A stretch of DNA of 64,000 nt from the NCBI RefSeq assembly GCF_024448335.1, contig NZ_JAMOHM010000003.1, positions 248,001-312,000 on the forward strand, in the 5' to 3' direction. This DNA is from Stutzerimonas frequens (GTDB lineage Bacteria > Pseudomonadota > Gammaproteobacteria > Pseudomonadales > Pseudomonadaceae). Below are positions 51,703-64,000 of the stretch, in pieces. A program made the translations under genes and the position numbers. The notes beneath the pieces are model-generated. The model was not told the origin of the DNA and did no database searches. It was given only the letters and a program-made list of their open reading frames with translations. Position 1 is the first letter of the stretch. The number at the start of each line of letters is the position of its first letter.

Positions 51703-52647
51703 ATGGCCACCCCATCTGCAGCCTTGCCCAAGGCACCTGTCACCGATACGGCAAGCGAGCCGAGCGAGCGCAAGCCACGCCGCTTCGGCCCCAGTTGGTT
51801 TCTCGTCAGCCCGTCCGTTGCGATGTTGCTGCTGTGGATGCTGGTTCCGCTGTCGATGACCGTCTACTTCTCGGTGATCCGCTACAACCTGCTCTATCCC
51901 GGTGAGAACGATTTCGTCGGGCTGGAGAACTTCCATTACTTCCTGACCGATGCCGGCTTCATGCCGGGCATGACCAACACACTGATCCTGGTGGGCAGCG
52001 TGTTGCTGATCAGCGTCGTGCTCGGCGTGCTCATCTCTGCCCTGCTGGAGGCGGCGGATTTCGCCGGCCGCGGGATCGTCCGGGTGCTGCTGATCTCGCC
52101 GTTCTTCATCATGCCGACCGTGAGCGCGCTGGTCTGGAAGAACCTCATCTATCACCCGGTCTCGGGCATTCTCGCGGCGGTGTGGAAGTTCTTCGGCGCG
52201 CAGCCGGTGGACTGGCTTGCACAGCACCCGCTGGCGTCCATCGTGATCATCGTGTCCTGGCAGTGGCTGCCCTTCGCGATTCTGATCCTGATGACGGCCA
52301 TGCAGTCCCTCGATCAGGAACAGAAAGAAGCCGCCCGCCTCGACGGTGCCGGCCCCATCGCCATCTTCTGGCACCTGACCTTGCCGCATCTGGCGCGCCC
52401 CATCGCCGTGGTGGTGATGATCGAAACCATCTTCCTGCTATCGGTCTTCGCCGAGATCTTCACCACTACCAGCGGTGGTCCCGGCTATGCCTCAACCAAC
52501 CTTGCCTATCTGATCTACACCCAGGCACTGCTGCAATTCGACGTCGGCATGGCATCGGCCGGCGGATTGATCGCGGTGGTCATCGCCAATATCGCGGCGA
52601 TCATTCTGGTGCGGATGCTCGGCAAGAATCTCACCGAAAAATACTGA
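51703..52647 (+). CDS. mtlF: mannitol/polyol ABC transporter permease MtlF
   Basis: Inner-membrane permease (314 aa) of the MalF type with about six helices after a hydrophilic N-terminal stretch of about 35 residues. The EAA loop that contacts the ATPase is visible as KEAARLDGAGPIAIFWHLTL. Start chosen at 51703 because GGAG lies 6 nt before it; an upstream ATG at 51676 has no ribosome binding site and falls in the hairpin. Confidence 0.92.
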   Translation: MATPSAALPKAPVTDTASEPSERKPRRFGPSWFLVSPSVAMLLLWMLVPLSMTVYFSVIRYNLLYPGENDFVGLENFHYFLTDAGFMPGMTNTLILVGSVLLISVVLGVLISALLEAADFAGRGIVRVLLISPFFIMPTVSALVWKNLIYHPVSGILAAVWKFFGAQPVDWLAQHPLASIVIIVSWQWLPFAILILMTAMQSLDQEQKEAARLDGAGPIAIFWHLTLPHLARPIAVVVMIETIFLLSVFAEIFTTTSGGPGYASTNLAYLIYTQALLQFDVGMASAGGLIAVVIANIAAIILVRMLGKNLTEKY

Positions 52648-52657
52648 GGACAGACCG

Positions 52658-53491
52658 ATGCTGACGCTCAAACAAAGTCGCCGCCTCAATACCCTGGTAG
52701 TCGGGGTGTTCGCCTGGGCCGTGGCGCTGCTGCTGTTCTTCCCGATCTTCTGGATGCTGCTGACCAGCCTGAAGACCGAGATCGACGCCTTCGCCACACC
52801 GCCGCAGTTCATCTTCACGCCGACGCTGGAAAACTACCTGCACATCCAGGACCGCAGCGGCTATTTCAAGTACGCCTGGAACTCGGTGACCATTTCCTTC
52901 GGCGCGACCGCGCTGGGCATGCTGATCGCCATTCCCGCCGCGTATTCGATGGCCTTCTACGAGACCAAGCGCACCAAGGGCACGCTACTCTGGATGCTCT
53001 CGACCAAGATGCTGCCGCCGGTGGGCGTGCTGGTGCCGATCTACCTCTTGGCCAAGCAGTTCGGCCTGCTCGACAGCCGCGCGGTGCTGATCATCATCTA
53101 CACGCTTATCAATCTGCCGATCCTGGTGTGGATGATCTACACCTACTTCAAGGACATCCCCCGCGACATCCTCGAAGCGGCGCGCATGGACGGTGCCACG
53201 CTGCTGCAGGAGATGCTTCGCGTGCTCCTGCCGATCAGCAAGGGCGGGCTCGCCTCGACCATGTTGCTGTCGCTGATCCTGTGCTGGAACGAAGCCTTCT
53301 GGTCGCTGAACCTGACCTCGTCCAACGCCGCGCCGCTGACCGCGCTGATCGCCTCCTACTCCAGCCCCGAAGGCCTGTTCTGGGCCAAGCTCTCGGCTGT
53401 CTCCACCCTCGCCTGCGCCCCCATCCTGATCTTCGGCTGGATCAGCCAGAAGCAGCTGGTGCGCGGCCTGTCGTTCGGCGCCGTGAAATGA
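52658..53491 (+). CDS. mtlG: mannitol/polyol ABC transporter permease MtlG
   Basis: Second permease (277 aa) of the MalG type with six predicted helices and the EAA motif ILEAARMDGATLLQEMLRVLLP. It forms the membrane channel with MtlF. The ATG lies 10 nt after mtlF behind GAGGA. Confidence 0.93.
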   Translation: MLTLKQSRRLNTLVVGVFAWAVALLLFFPIFWMLLTSLKTEIDAFATPPQFIFTPTLENYLHIQDRSGYFKYAWNSVTISFGATALGMLIAIPAAYSMAFYETKRTKGTLLWMLSTKMLPPVGVLVPIYLLAKQFGLLDSRAVLIIIYTLINLPILVWMIYTYFKDIPRDILEAARMDGATLLQEMLRVLLPISKGGLASTMLLSLILCWNEAFWSLNLTSSNAAPLTALIASYSSPEGLFWAKLSAVSTLACAPILIFGWISQKQLVRGLSFGAVK

Positions 53492-53529
53492 GCGCCGTCT
53501 GACAACCAAGAACAACTGAGGATTCGAAC

Positions 53530-54633
<1,104 letters not shown>

Positions 54634-54736
54634 CGCCCGACGTCGCGCCCAGCTCTTCCAACGGCAGGTCGCTGCGCCCGTAAAGGCAGCGATCCCGCCC
54701 CCGGCTTTTCCACATTCAAGCCCAGCGAGGCCCGAG

Positions 54737-56215
<1,479 letters not shown>

Positions 56216-56226
56216 CGGGGTCCGGC

Positions 56227-57750
56227 ATGTTTCTCGGGATCGATTGCGGCACTCAGGGCACCAAAGCGCTGTTGCTCGACGCCAATAACGGGCGCGTGCT
56301 CGGCCAGGGCTCGGCCGGCCACGATTTGATCAGCGGGCCCAATGGCCGACGCGAGCAGGACACCGAGCAGTGGACCGCCGCCTTCGCTAGTGCTACCGCC
56401 GCGGCACTGGCCGAGGCCGGAGTCGACGGCGATGCCGTGCTGGGCATTGGTGTGTCCGGGCAGCAGCATGGCTTGGTTACGCTCGATGCCGCGGGCCGCG
56501 TGTTGCGCCCGGCCAAGCTCTGGTGCGACACGGAGTCGACTACGGAGAATCAGCGCCTGCTCGACTGGCTGGGCGGTGAACAGGGTTCGCTGCAGCGCCT
56601 CGGTATCGTCATCGCACCGGGCTACACGGTGTCCAAGCTGCTGTGGATGAAGGAGCAGCATCCCGCGCTGTTCGCACGGATCGCCCATATCCTGCTGCCC
56701 CACGACTACCTCAATTACTGGCTGACCGGGCGTTGCGTAAGCGAATACGGCGACGCCTCCGGCACCGGCTATCTCGATGTGCGCACCCGGCAGTGGGCGT
56801 TCGACATCCTGCGGTATGTCGATCCCAGCGGCCGTCTGGAGGCGGCGCTGCCCGAGCTGATCGAACCCCATCAGCCGGTCGGCCGGCTACGCCCCGAACT
56901 TGCCGTCCGGCTGGGCCTGAACTCCCAGGCCATCGTGGCGAGCGGCGGTGGTGACAACATGATGGGCGCCATCGGCACCGACAACATCCGCCCCGGCGCG
57001 ATCACCATGAGCCTGGGAACCTCCGGCACACTCTACGCGTTCTCCGGGGAACCTCGGATCAGTCCACAGCCATCAGTTGCGACGTTCTGCTCGTCCAGCG
57101 GGGGCTGGCTGCCGCTGATCTGCACCATGAACCTGACCAACGCCAACGCGGCGATACGCGAACTGCTGGAGCTGGACCTAGATGCGTTCAACGCGCTGGT
57201 GGCGCAGGCGCCGATCGGCTGCGAAGGCGTCACGATGCTGCCGTTTCTCAACGGCGAGCGCGTCCCCGCCCTGCCCCAGGCCAGCGCCAGCCTGCACGGC
57301 CTGACCGCCGACAACCTGAGCCGCGCCAACCTCTGCCGCGCGGTGCTCGAAGGCGTGACCTTCGGCCTGCGCTATGGGCTGGATCTGCTGCGCGAAAGCG
57401 GCATTCGCAGCGAGCGGATCCAGCTGATCGGTGGTGGCGCGAAGAATCCGCAGTGGCGGCAGATCGTCGCCGACCTGATGGCCACGCCGGTGGTCTGCAC
57501 CCGCCACAGCGAGGCCGCGGCGCTGGGCGGCGCGATCCAGGCGGCATGGTGCCATGCGCGACAGCAGGATCCCGAAGCCAGCCTCCAAGCCATCTGCTCG
57601 CGCTGCGTCAGCCTGGACGAAGACACCGCGGTCGCGCCGGTCACCGAATCGGTTCGAGCCTATGAACAAGCCTATCGGCGCTATCGACAGCTGGTGGCGA
57701 GCACCTATGGCGGGCAGACACCACCGGAGCTGACGCCGGTCACCTCCTGA
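56227..57750 (+). CDS. mtlY: xylulokinase MtlY
   Basis: FGGY-family kinase (507 aa) that phosphorylates xylulose formed from arabitol. N-terminal phosphate motif GIDCGTQGTKALLLDA, FGGY region with GYTVSKLLWMKEQHP, and the second-domain motif RIQLIGGGAKNPQWRQIVAD. I choose the ATG at 56227 (GGGG upstream); a GTG at 56212 overlapping the mtlD stop would add five residues. Last gene of the operon, before a strong bidirectional terminator. Confidence 0.92.
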   Translation: MFLGIDCGTQGTKALLLDANNGRVLGQGSAGHDLISGPNGRREQDTEQWTAAFASATAAALAEAGVDGDAVLGIGVSGQQHGLVTLDAAGRVLRPAKLWCDTESTTENQRLLDWLGGEQGSLQRLGIVIAPGYTVSKLLWMKEQHPALFARIAHILLPHDYLNYWLTGRCVSEYGDASGTGYLDVRTRQWAFDILRYVDPSGRLEAALPELIEPHQPVGRLRPELAVRLGLNSQAIVASGGGDNMMGAIGTDNIRPGAITMSLGTSGTLYAFSGEPRISPQPSVATFCSSSGGWLPLICTMNLTNANAAIRELLELDLDAFNALVAQAPIGCEGVTMLPFLNGERVPALPQASASLHGLTADNLSRANLCRAVLEGVTFGLRYGLDLLRESGIRSERIQLIGGGAKNPQWRQIVADLMATPVVCTRHSEAAALGGAIQAAWCHARQQDPEASLQAICSRCVSLDEDTAVAPVTESVRAYEQAYRRYRQLVASTYGGQTPPELTPVTS

Positions 57751-57785
57751 GGCGCAGCGCTCGGTCACAGGCAAACGGTCATAAA

Positions 57786-57817
57786 AAAGGCAAAGCCACG
57801 TGTGTGGCTTTGCCTTT
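57786..57817 (+). terminator. strong bidirectional intrinsic terminator
   Basis: A perfect 14-bp stem AAAGGCAAAGCCAC / GTGGCTTTGCCTTT with loop GTGT lies between the convergent mtlY and acyl-CoA dehydrogenase genes. A-rich sequence on the left gives a T tract for the minus strand; the plus strand has a shorter one. Confidence 0.93.
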
Positions 57818-57840
57818 GGTCCTTTCCCAGGGATGACGCC

Positions 57841-59067
<1,227 letters not shown>

Positions 59068-59149
59068 GGGCGACAACCTTCTGGCAGGTAATGTTTTGTA
59101 GTTTTGAATGCTAGAGGAGGCCTGGTGATTTATCTAAGCTATTTTCCTC

Positions 59150-59196
59150 GTGTATAAACATTCATCACCGATATATGATCGGCGAATCCGATACAC
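59150..59196 (+). promoter_or_regulatory. LysR operator candidate between the acyl-CoA dehydrogenase and lysR genes
   Basis: The 145-bp divergent gap contains nested inverted repeats: outer GTGTAT (59150-59155) / ATACAC (59191-59196) and inner CCGAT (59168-59172) / ATCGG (59178-59182). The position just before lysR fits autoregulation and control of the divergent gene. Confidence 0.45.
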
Positions 59197-59212
59197 GCCG
59201 GAGAGCACAACA

Positions 59213-60124
59213 ATGAACCTGAACAAGGTCGATCTGAATCTATTCATCGTCTTCGACGCCATCTACACCGAAGCGAACCTCACACGTGCCGGGCAGATCG
59301 TCGGCATCACCCAGCCCGCCGTTTCCAACGCCCTCGCCCGCTTGCGCGAGACGTTCAACGATCCGCTCTTCGTGCGTACCGCCCAGGGCATGGTGCCGAC
59401 GCCGATGGCGCAGAACATCATTGGCCCGGTACGCAATGCGCTGCAGCTGCTGCGGGTATCGGTGCAGGAAAGCCGCACCTTCAGCCCGGCGCAGGCAAAC
59501 AAGACGTTCCGCATCAGCATGACCGACCTCACCGAGGCGGTGATGCTGCCGCCGCTGTTCCAGCGCCTGCGCCGCCTGGCACCGAACGTGAAGATCGAGA
59601 GCATGCTGGCCAAGCGCCGCGAGACGACCAAGGAACTGGCCGCCGGCCGCCTGGACTTCGCCATGGACGCGCCACTCAACACCGACCCGCAGGTGCGTCA
59701 CGTCAAGCTGCTGGAAGATCGCTACATCTGCGCCATGCGCCGCGGCCACCCGCTGGCCAAAGACAAGCTCACCCTGGAGCAATACCTGTCGCTGTCGCAC
59801 ATCCACATTTCCAGCCGCCGCAGCGGGCTTGGTCTGGTGGACCTGGCATTGGGCAAGATGGGCCTGCAGCGCAAGATCGCCCTGCGCTCACAGCACTACC
59901 TGATGGCGACCCAGGTGATCGACCAGACCGACATGGCGGTGACCGTTCCCGAGCGTTTCGCCCGGCGGCACAACCTGCACCAGGTCGACCTGCCGGTGGA
60001 CATCATGCCGCTGGAAACCCACATCTACTGGCATGAAAGCACCGATCAGGACCCGGCCAACCGCTGGATGCGCGAGCAGATGATCGAGATCGCCCAGCAG
60101 GTCACCGCGCAGCAGGATCTCTGA
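59213..60124 (+). CDS. LysR-family transcriptional regulator
   Basis: Regulator of 303 aa in the NodD/NahR-like branch. The winged helix begins MNLNKVDLNLFIVFDAIYTE, with recognition region GQIVGITQPAVSNALARLRE followed by DPLFVRTAQGMVPTP. The effector domain is of type-2 periplasmic-binding form. GGAGAG lies 8 nt before the ATG at 59213. Divergently transcribed from the acyl-CoA dehydrogenase gene, the classic arrangement of a LysR activator and its target. Inducer unknown. Confidence 0.88.
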   Translation: MNLNKVDLNLFIVFDAIYTEANLTRAGQIVGITQPAVSNALARLRETFNDPLFVRTAQGMVPTPMAQNIIGPVRNALQLLRVSVQESRTFSPAQANKTFRISMTDLTEAVMLPPLFQRLRRLAPNVKIESMLAKRRETTKELAAGRLDFAMDAPLNTDPQVRHVKLLEDRYICAMRRGHPLAKDKLTLEQYLSLSHIHISSRRSGLGLVDLALGKMGLQRKIALRSQHYLMATQVIDQTDMAVTVPERFARRHNLHQVDLPVDIMPLETHIYWHESTDQDPANRWMREQMIEIAQQVTAQQDL

Positions 60125-60130
60125 TTCCCT

Positions 60131-60148
60131 GGCGGGTGAAAGCCCGCC
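60131..60148 (+). terminator. hairpin between convergent lysR and lacI-type genes
   Basis: GGCGGG-TGAAAG-CCCGCC lies exactly in the 24-nt gap between the two convergent stops. Short GC-rich stem, no T tract; probably a weak shared terminator. Confidence 0.5.
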
Positions 60149-61168
60149 TCAGGCGCTGTCGCGCATTACCACTTCGAAGCCCACGTCGATACAGCGCTCG
60201 GCAGGCTGCCGACCTCGCATCAGGCTCAGCAGCATCTGCGCCGCCAGCTCGCCGATTTCGCCACGCCGGGTGCGCACCGTGCTCAGCGCCGGATGCATCC
60301 AGGCCGCCGCCGGCAGGTCATTGAAACCGGCAATTGCCAACCGCCCCGGCACGTCGAGCCCCAGCTGATGGGCGCGAAACAGCGCCCCAAGGGCCAGGTC
60401 GTCGTTGTTGAAGAACACCGCGTCGATCTGCGAGTGCTGAGCCAGCAGCCGATCCAGCAGCTCCGCGCCAAGCCCAATGGACGACAGCTGTGGCGTCAAC
60501 AGCTCCAGAGTCGGCTCATAGCGACCGGCCTGACGCATGGCCTGACGGTAGCCTTCGGCGCGTTGCAGGGTCCGAGGGTCGAGCTGCGCCGCGGCGAACG
60601 CAACGTGACGATAGCCGCGCTCGAGCAGCGTGCGGGTCATCGCCGCGCCGGCCTGCAATTGCGAGAAGCCGACGCAATAGTTGTCCGCCTGATCGCTCAG
60701 CTCCATCAGCGTGACCCGTGGCGCCGTGTAGCCGGCCAGCACTGCCCGCGCCGCCTCGCTGCGCTCGAAACCGGTGAGCAGCAGTCCGGCCGGCTGATGG
60801 GCCAGATAGGCGCGCAGCAGCCGTTCGTCCTCTTCGGGGCGATAGTGGCTGACGCCGATCATCATTTCGTAACCCGCCGGCATCAGCACCCGCTGGATGG
60901 CCTCGACGGTGTCGACGAACACCGCGTTGGACAGCGAGGGGATGATCACCGCCACCAAGTTGGAGCGCGAACTGGCCAGGCTGCGCGCCGCGGGGTGCGG
61001 CACATAGCCGAGCGCCTTGACCGCCTGCTCGACACGCTCACGCAATGCATCGGATACCAGATCCGGTTGCGACAGCGCGCGGGATGCCGACATCAGCGAG
61101 CAGCCGGCACTACGTGCGACATCCGAGAGGGTTACCCGCTCGGCAGAGCGGCGACGGCGTGTGGTCAT
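60149..61168 (-). CDS. LacI-family transcriptional regulator (GntR-like, sugar acid)
   Basis: Repressor of 339 aa with an N-terminal LacI helix-turn-helix (VTLSDVARSAGCSLMSASRA), hinge region AARSLASSRSN and a periplasmic-binding-like sensor domain (VAVIIPSLSN, DAVFFNNDDLALGALFRA). It resembles the gluconate repressor GntR of Pseudomonas in outline, but I cannot prove the ligand. It follows the TRAP dctP gene on the same strand after 58 nt, so it is likely cotranscribed and controls that operon. The operon promoter and operator lie beyond the window edge. Confidence 0.87.
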   Translation of the reverse strand: MTTRRRRSAERVTLSDVARSAGCSLMSASRALSQPDLVSDALRERVEQAVKALGYVPHPAARSLASSRSNLVAVIIPSLSNAVFVDTVEAIQRVLMPAGYEMMIGVSHYRPEEDERLLRAYLAHQPAGLLLTGFERSEAARAVLAGYTAPRVTLMELSDQADNYCVGFSQLQAGAAMTRTLLERGYRHVAFAAAQLDPRTLQRAEGYRQAMRQAGRYEPTLELLTPQLSSIGLGAELLDRLLAQHSQIDAVFFNNDDLALGALFRAHQLGLDVPGRLAIAGFNDLPAAAWMHPALSTVRTRRGEIGELAAQMLLSLMRGRQPAERCIDVGFEVVMRDSA

Positions 61169-61226
61169 GCGCGTTCCATTGGTCGAAAGCGGCGGATTCT
61201 AGCAGCGGGCATTCTGGGGGCGCCTC

Positions 61227-62243
61227 CTAAGGTGCGGCCTTTTCCACTTCGGCCTGCACCTGATCGAACAGGTCCTGGCCGACCGCATCGATCACTGTCT
61301 GGATCGCCGGCTGCGCCTGCTCACGCATGCGCTGGATCTCCTCCGGGCTGACCTCGTTGATCTGCATGCCGTGCTCTTTCAGCGCCGCCAGGGCCTGGCT
61401 CGCCTCGCGACGGGTGTCCTCGCGCTCGGCATCACGCGCCTTCTGGGCCGCCGCCATGATGATGCCCTGCTCGGTTTCCGAGAGCCCGTCCCACCAGCGC
61501 TTGGACGCCGTGACGATCCAGGGGCTGTAGACGTGATTGGTCACGCTGAGGAACTTCTGCACTTCATAGAACTTGGAAGACAGGATGGTGTTGTAGGGGT
61601 TTTCCTGGCCGTCGACCGCCTTGGTTTCCAGCGCAGTGAAAAGCTCGGAGAACGGCAGCGGCACCGCATTGGCGCCCATGCGCTTGAAGGTGTCGATAAA
61701 CACCGGATTGGGCATCACGCGCAGTTTGATGCCATTGAAGTCCTCGAACTTCTCGATTGGCCGCGCGCTGTTGGTCACGTTGCGAAAGCCATTCTCCCAG
61801 TAGGCCAACCCGACCAGCCCCTTTTCCTCGAGCTTGTCCATGATCTGCCGACCCACCGGCCCGTCCAGTACCTGATCGGCCTGGCCAGGATCGGTGAAGA
61901 GAAACGGCGTGTCCCACACCGCCATTTCCTTGGTGATGCCGACCAGCGTCGCGGTCGAGCCGACCATCATTTCCTGTGCGCCGCCGATCAGCGCGTTCTG
62001 CATCTGGTCGTCCGAGCCGAGGCTGGCCGAACCAAACGTACGCACTTTCAGCTTGCCGTCCGAAGCCTTGGCCACCTCTTCGGCGAGCAGTTTCACTGCC
62101 CTGCCCTGGTTGCTGTCTTCGTTGAGGCCGTAGCCGAAGCGGATCATGCGCGGGCGGATGTCGTCGGCGGCGTGGACCTGGCCGAGGCCGAGTGTGCTGC
62201 CGAGCAATGCGGCAGTCAGGGTGCTGATGATGAGTCGTTTCAT
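61227..62243 (-). CDS. TRAP transporter solute-binding protein DctP
   Basis: Periplasmic receptor (338 aa) with a signal peptide ending near VHAADD. DctP motifs: IRFGYGLNEDSNQGRAVKLL, GIKLRVMPNPVFIDTFKRMG with the conserved carboxylate-binding Arg, and AVDGQENPYNTI. The RVMPNPVF form occurs in receptors for sugar acids as well as dicarboxylates, so the ligand is open. Third gene of the operon dctQ-dctM-dctP-lacI. A paralogous but distant orphan receptor lies at 23520. Confidence 0.9.
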   Translation of the reverse strand: MKRLIISTLTAALLGSTLGLGQVHAADDIRPRMIRFGYGLNEDSNQGRAVKLLAEEVAKASDGKLKVRTFGSASLGSDDQMQNALIGGAQEMMVGSTATLVGITKEMAVWDTPFLFTDPGQADQVLDGPVGRQIMDKLEEKGLVGLAYWENGFRNVTNSARPIEKFEDFNGIKLRVMPNPVFIDTFKRMGANAVPLPFSELFTALETKAVDGQENPYNTILSSKFYEVQKFLSVTNHVYSPWIVTASKRWWDGLSETEQGIIMAAAQKARDAEREDTRREASQALAALKEHGMQINEVSPEEIQRMREQAQPAIQTVIDAVGQDLFDQVQAEVEKAAP

Positions 62244-62304
62244 GGAGCGGTACCTTTCTTGTTGTTGGGCTGTTGGGTGTGTCGCTGGAGTTCCACGACC
62301 GGCG

Positions 62305-63582
62305 TTACCGCAGCCAGGCCAGGGGTACGGTGATGATCGAGGGCGCGGCTATGAGCAGCCCGACGATCACCAGGTAGACGAGGAAGAACGGCATCACGCC
62401 GCGCACCAGGGTTTCCATGCGCAGCCGGCCGATGCCGCCGACCACGTTGAGCACGGTGCCTACCGGCGGGGTGATCAGCCCGATGGAACCGATCAGCACG
62501 AACATCACGCCGAAATACACCGGATCGATGCCGGCCTTGATCGCGATGGGCGCCAGCACCGGACCGAGGATCAGAATGGTCGGGGTCAGGTCCAGCACCA
62601 TGCCGACAGCGATCATTAGCAGCATGATGGCGACCATCAGCAGCTTGGGATCCTGCGCCAGCGGACCGAGCATCGCCGCGATCTCGTCGGGCAGCTGGGC
62701 CAGGGTGATCATGTACGCCGATACCGTCGCCGCGGCGCAGAGAAACATCACCGACGCCGTAGTGCGGCTGGCACGCGTGAGCACCTCGACCAGCCCGGCC
62801 CAGGTCAGTTCGCGATACAGCAGGGTCGACACCGCCAGCGCGTAGACCGCGGCGACCACGGCGGCTTCGGTCGGGGTGAACAGCCCGCCGCGCAGGCCGC
62901 CGACGATGATCACCGGCAGCATCAGCGCCGCCGCCCCGTCGACTAGCACGCGGCGGCGCACGGCACCGCTGGCCTTTTCCTGTTTCGGTTCGTCGATCCG
63001 CCGGGCGATCAGCGTCCAGGCGACGATCAGGCCCATGCCCATGATCAGCCCCGGCACCATGCCGGCGAGAAACAGCTGGCTGATCGACGTGCCGGTCACC
63101 ACGCCGTAGATCACGAACGGCATCGACGGCGGAATGATCGGGGCGATGATCCCGCCCGCCGCCACCAGGCCCGACGACGAACTCAGCGGGTAGCCGCGCT
63201 CGCGCATCATCGGCAGCAACAGCGTCGCCAGCGCGGCGGTATCGGCCAATGCCGAGCCGGACATGCTGGCCAGCAGCACCGAAGCGGCAATCGCCACGTA
63301 ACCCAGGCCGCCACGCTTGTGGCCGAAATAGGCCTGCGCCATGGCGATGATGCGCCGGGAGATGCCACCTGCATTCATCAGCTCGCCGGCCAGGATGAAG
63401 AACGGCACAGCCAGCAGCGGGAAGCTGTCAGCGCCGGCCTGAAGGTTTTGCGCCAAGAGCTGCACGTCCCAGAAATCCAGGTACCACATCAGCACCGAGC
63501 CGGTGAGCAGCAGCGCGAAAGCGATGGGCATGCCAAGCGTCATGAAGCCCAGCAGCGATGAAAGGAAGACGACGACGGTCAT
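62305..63582 (-). CDS. TRAP transporter large permease DctM
   Basis: Twelve-helix sodium-coupled permease (425 aa) of the DctM/SiaM type. Family motifs: PLLAVPFFILAGELMNAGGI near the N-terminus and LITPPVGTVLNVVGGIGRL near the C-terminus. GAGGA lies before the ATG. It works with DctQ and the DctP receptor of the same operon. Confidence 0.93.
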   Translation of the reverse strand: MTVVVFLSSLLGFMTLGMPIAFALLLTGSVLMWYLDFWDVQLLAQNLQAGADSFPLLAVPFFILAGELMNAGGISRRIIAMAQAYFGHKRGGLGYVAIAASVLLASMSGSALADTAALATLLLPMMRERGYPLSSSSGLVAAGGIIAPIIPPSMPFVIYGVVTGTSISQLFLAGMVPGLIMGMGLIVAWTLIARRIDEPKQEKASGAVRRRVLVDGAAALMLPVIIVGGLRGGLFTPTEAAVVAAVYALAVSTLLYRELTWAGLVEVLTRASRTTASVMFLCAAATVSAYMITLAQLPDEIAAMLGPLAQDPKLLMVAIMLLMIAVGMVLDLTPTILILGPVLAPIAIKAGIDPVYFGVMFVLIGSIGLITPPVGTVLNVVGGIGRLRMETLVRGVMPFFLVYLVIVGLLIAAPSIITVPLAWLR

Positions 63583-63633
63583 ACAAGGTCCTCGGTTGGG
63601 CAGTGCCCGTATTGTTCTGATTGCGGCGTCGCT

Positions 63634-64000
63634 TCAGTCCGCGGTGACATTCGCAGCGGCGGTGGCCGATGGCTGATCGCGCCGCCAGACGTTGGCCAGC
63701 TGCAGCAGCGCCAGTACCGCCAGCGCGACCATGCTTGCAGCCACCGGCAGCATCGCCAGGCCCAGCGGATAGCCGACTACCGGGCTGTTGATGGTCCAGC
63801 CGAACTGCATCTGGTTCCAGCCGCCCCAGGCCGCCAGGCCGCTCGCAGCAGCCACCAGCAGCCAGCTGACGGAGTCGACGACGCGGCGGAACAGCCGCGG
63901 GAAGCGGTCGCGCAGCATGGAAAAGCTCATCAGCTCGCCGCGGCGCATGCTCGAAGCGACGCCGACGAATACCAGCCAGACGAATGCCAGCCGCGACAGC
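63634..64000 (-). CDS. TRAP transporter small permease DctQ (cut by window edge)
   Basis: The frame is open through the right edge, so the true start lies beyond the window and the internal ATG at 63948 is not the gene start. Visible residues include the DctQ signature RLAFVWLVFVGVASSMRRGE (conserved RxGE) and two further hydrophobic helices, SVSWLLVAAASGLAAWGG and LGLAMLPVAASMVALAVLAL. The C-terminus is a short hydrophilic tail. 51 nt separate it from dctM. Confidence 0.87.
   Translation of the reverse strand, partial: LSRLAFVWLVFVGVASSMRRGELMSFSMLRDRFPRLFRRVVDSVSWLLVAAASGLAAWGGWNQMQFGWTINSPVVGYPLGLAMLPVAASMVALAVLALLQLANVWRRDQPSATAAANVTAD

Overview
The window looks like a chromosomal segment of a high-GC gammaproteobacterium of the Pseudomonas group. 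The evidence is the mexS/mexT/mexEF-oprN locus in Pseudomonas order, a muxABC-opmB efflux operon, a Pseudomonas-type mannitol operon (mtl), a fused TreS-maltokinase, and a REP pair built on GTAGGGTGGGCT. The REP type and the combination of polyol and alpha-glucan genes suggest the P. stutzeri (Stutzerimonas) branch; this is inference. No rRNA, tRNA, CRISPR array, prophage or insertion sequence was seen. The sequence looks like core or shell genome, not a mobile island.

Layout. 1-5.8 kb (-): GlgE-pathway operon glgE > treS-mak > glgB, which turns trehalose into branched alpha-glucan through maltose and maltose-1-phosphate. An AlgU (sigma-22)-like promoter lies upstream. 6.0-6.2 kb (+): a small acidic ORF. 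6.2-11.8 kb (-): respiratory selenocysteine formate dehydrogenase fdnGHI plus fdhE, with an in-frame UGA and a SECIS-like hairpin. 12.0-14.8 kb (-): a probable stress/DNA-repair operon of an SDR dehydrogenase, Ku and a stand-alone LigD-type polymerase. 14.9-23.4 kb: mexS (-), mexT, mexE, mexF, oprN (+), with two MexT-box-like sites. 23.4-24.6 kb: an orphan TRAP solute-binding protein behind an unusual nested inverted-repeat leader. 24.6-33.5 kb (-): muxABC-opmB with a CpxR-like box. 33.8-38.8 kb: a MurJ-family flippase paralogue (+), a SAF-domain oxidoreductase (-), tpx (-) and an AgcS amino-acid symporter (-). 39.3-45.5 kb (-): tamB, tamA and a GNAT acetyltransferase. 45.8-48.0 kb (+): xthA and a PstS-like/OmpA fusion behind a Pho-box-like site. 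48.1-57.8 kb (+): mtlZ, mtlR, mtlEFGKDY for mannitol/arabitol uptake and catabolism. 57.8-60.1 kb: an acyl-CoA dehydrogenase (-) divergent from a LysR regulator (+). 60.1-64.0 kb (-): a TRAP transporter (dctQ cut by the window edge, dctM, dctP) followed by a LacI-type regulator.

Themes. Several loci concern stress and the envelope: AlgU-type control of glucan/trehalose, Ku repair, two RND pumps, TamAB, Tpx. The rest is carbon and electron supply: formate, mannitol, organic acids or sugar acids, amino acids. No clearly new multi-gene system was found. The least explained items are the nested-inverted-repeat leader at 23390-23505, the split NHEJ polymerase joined to an SDR gene, the Pho-box/PstS-OmpA fusion, and the structured 493-bp gap before agcS.
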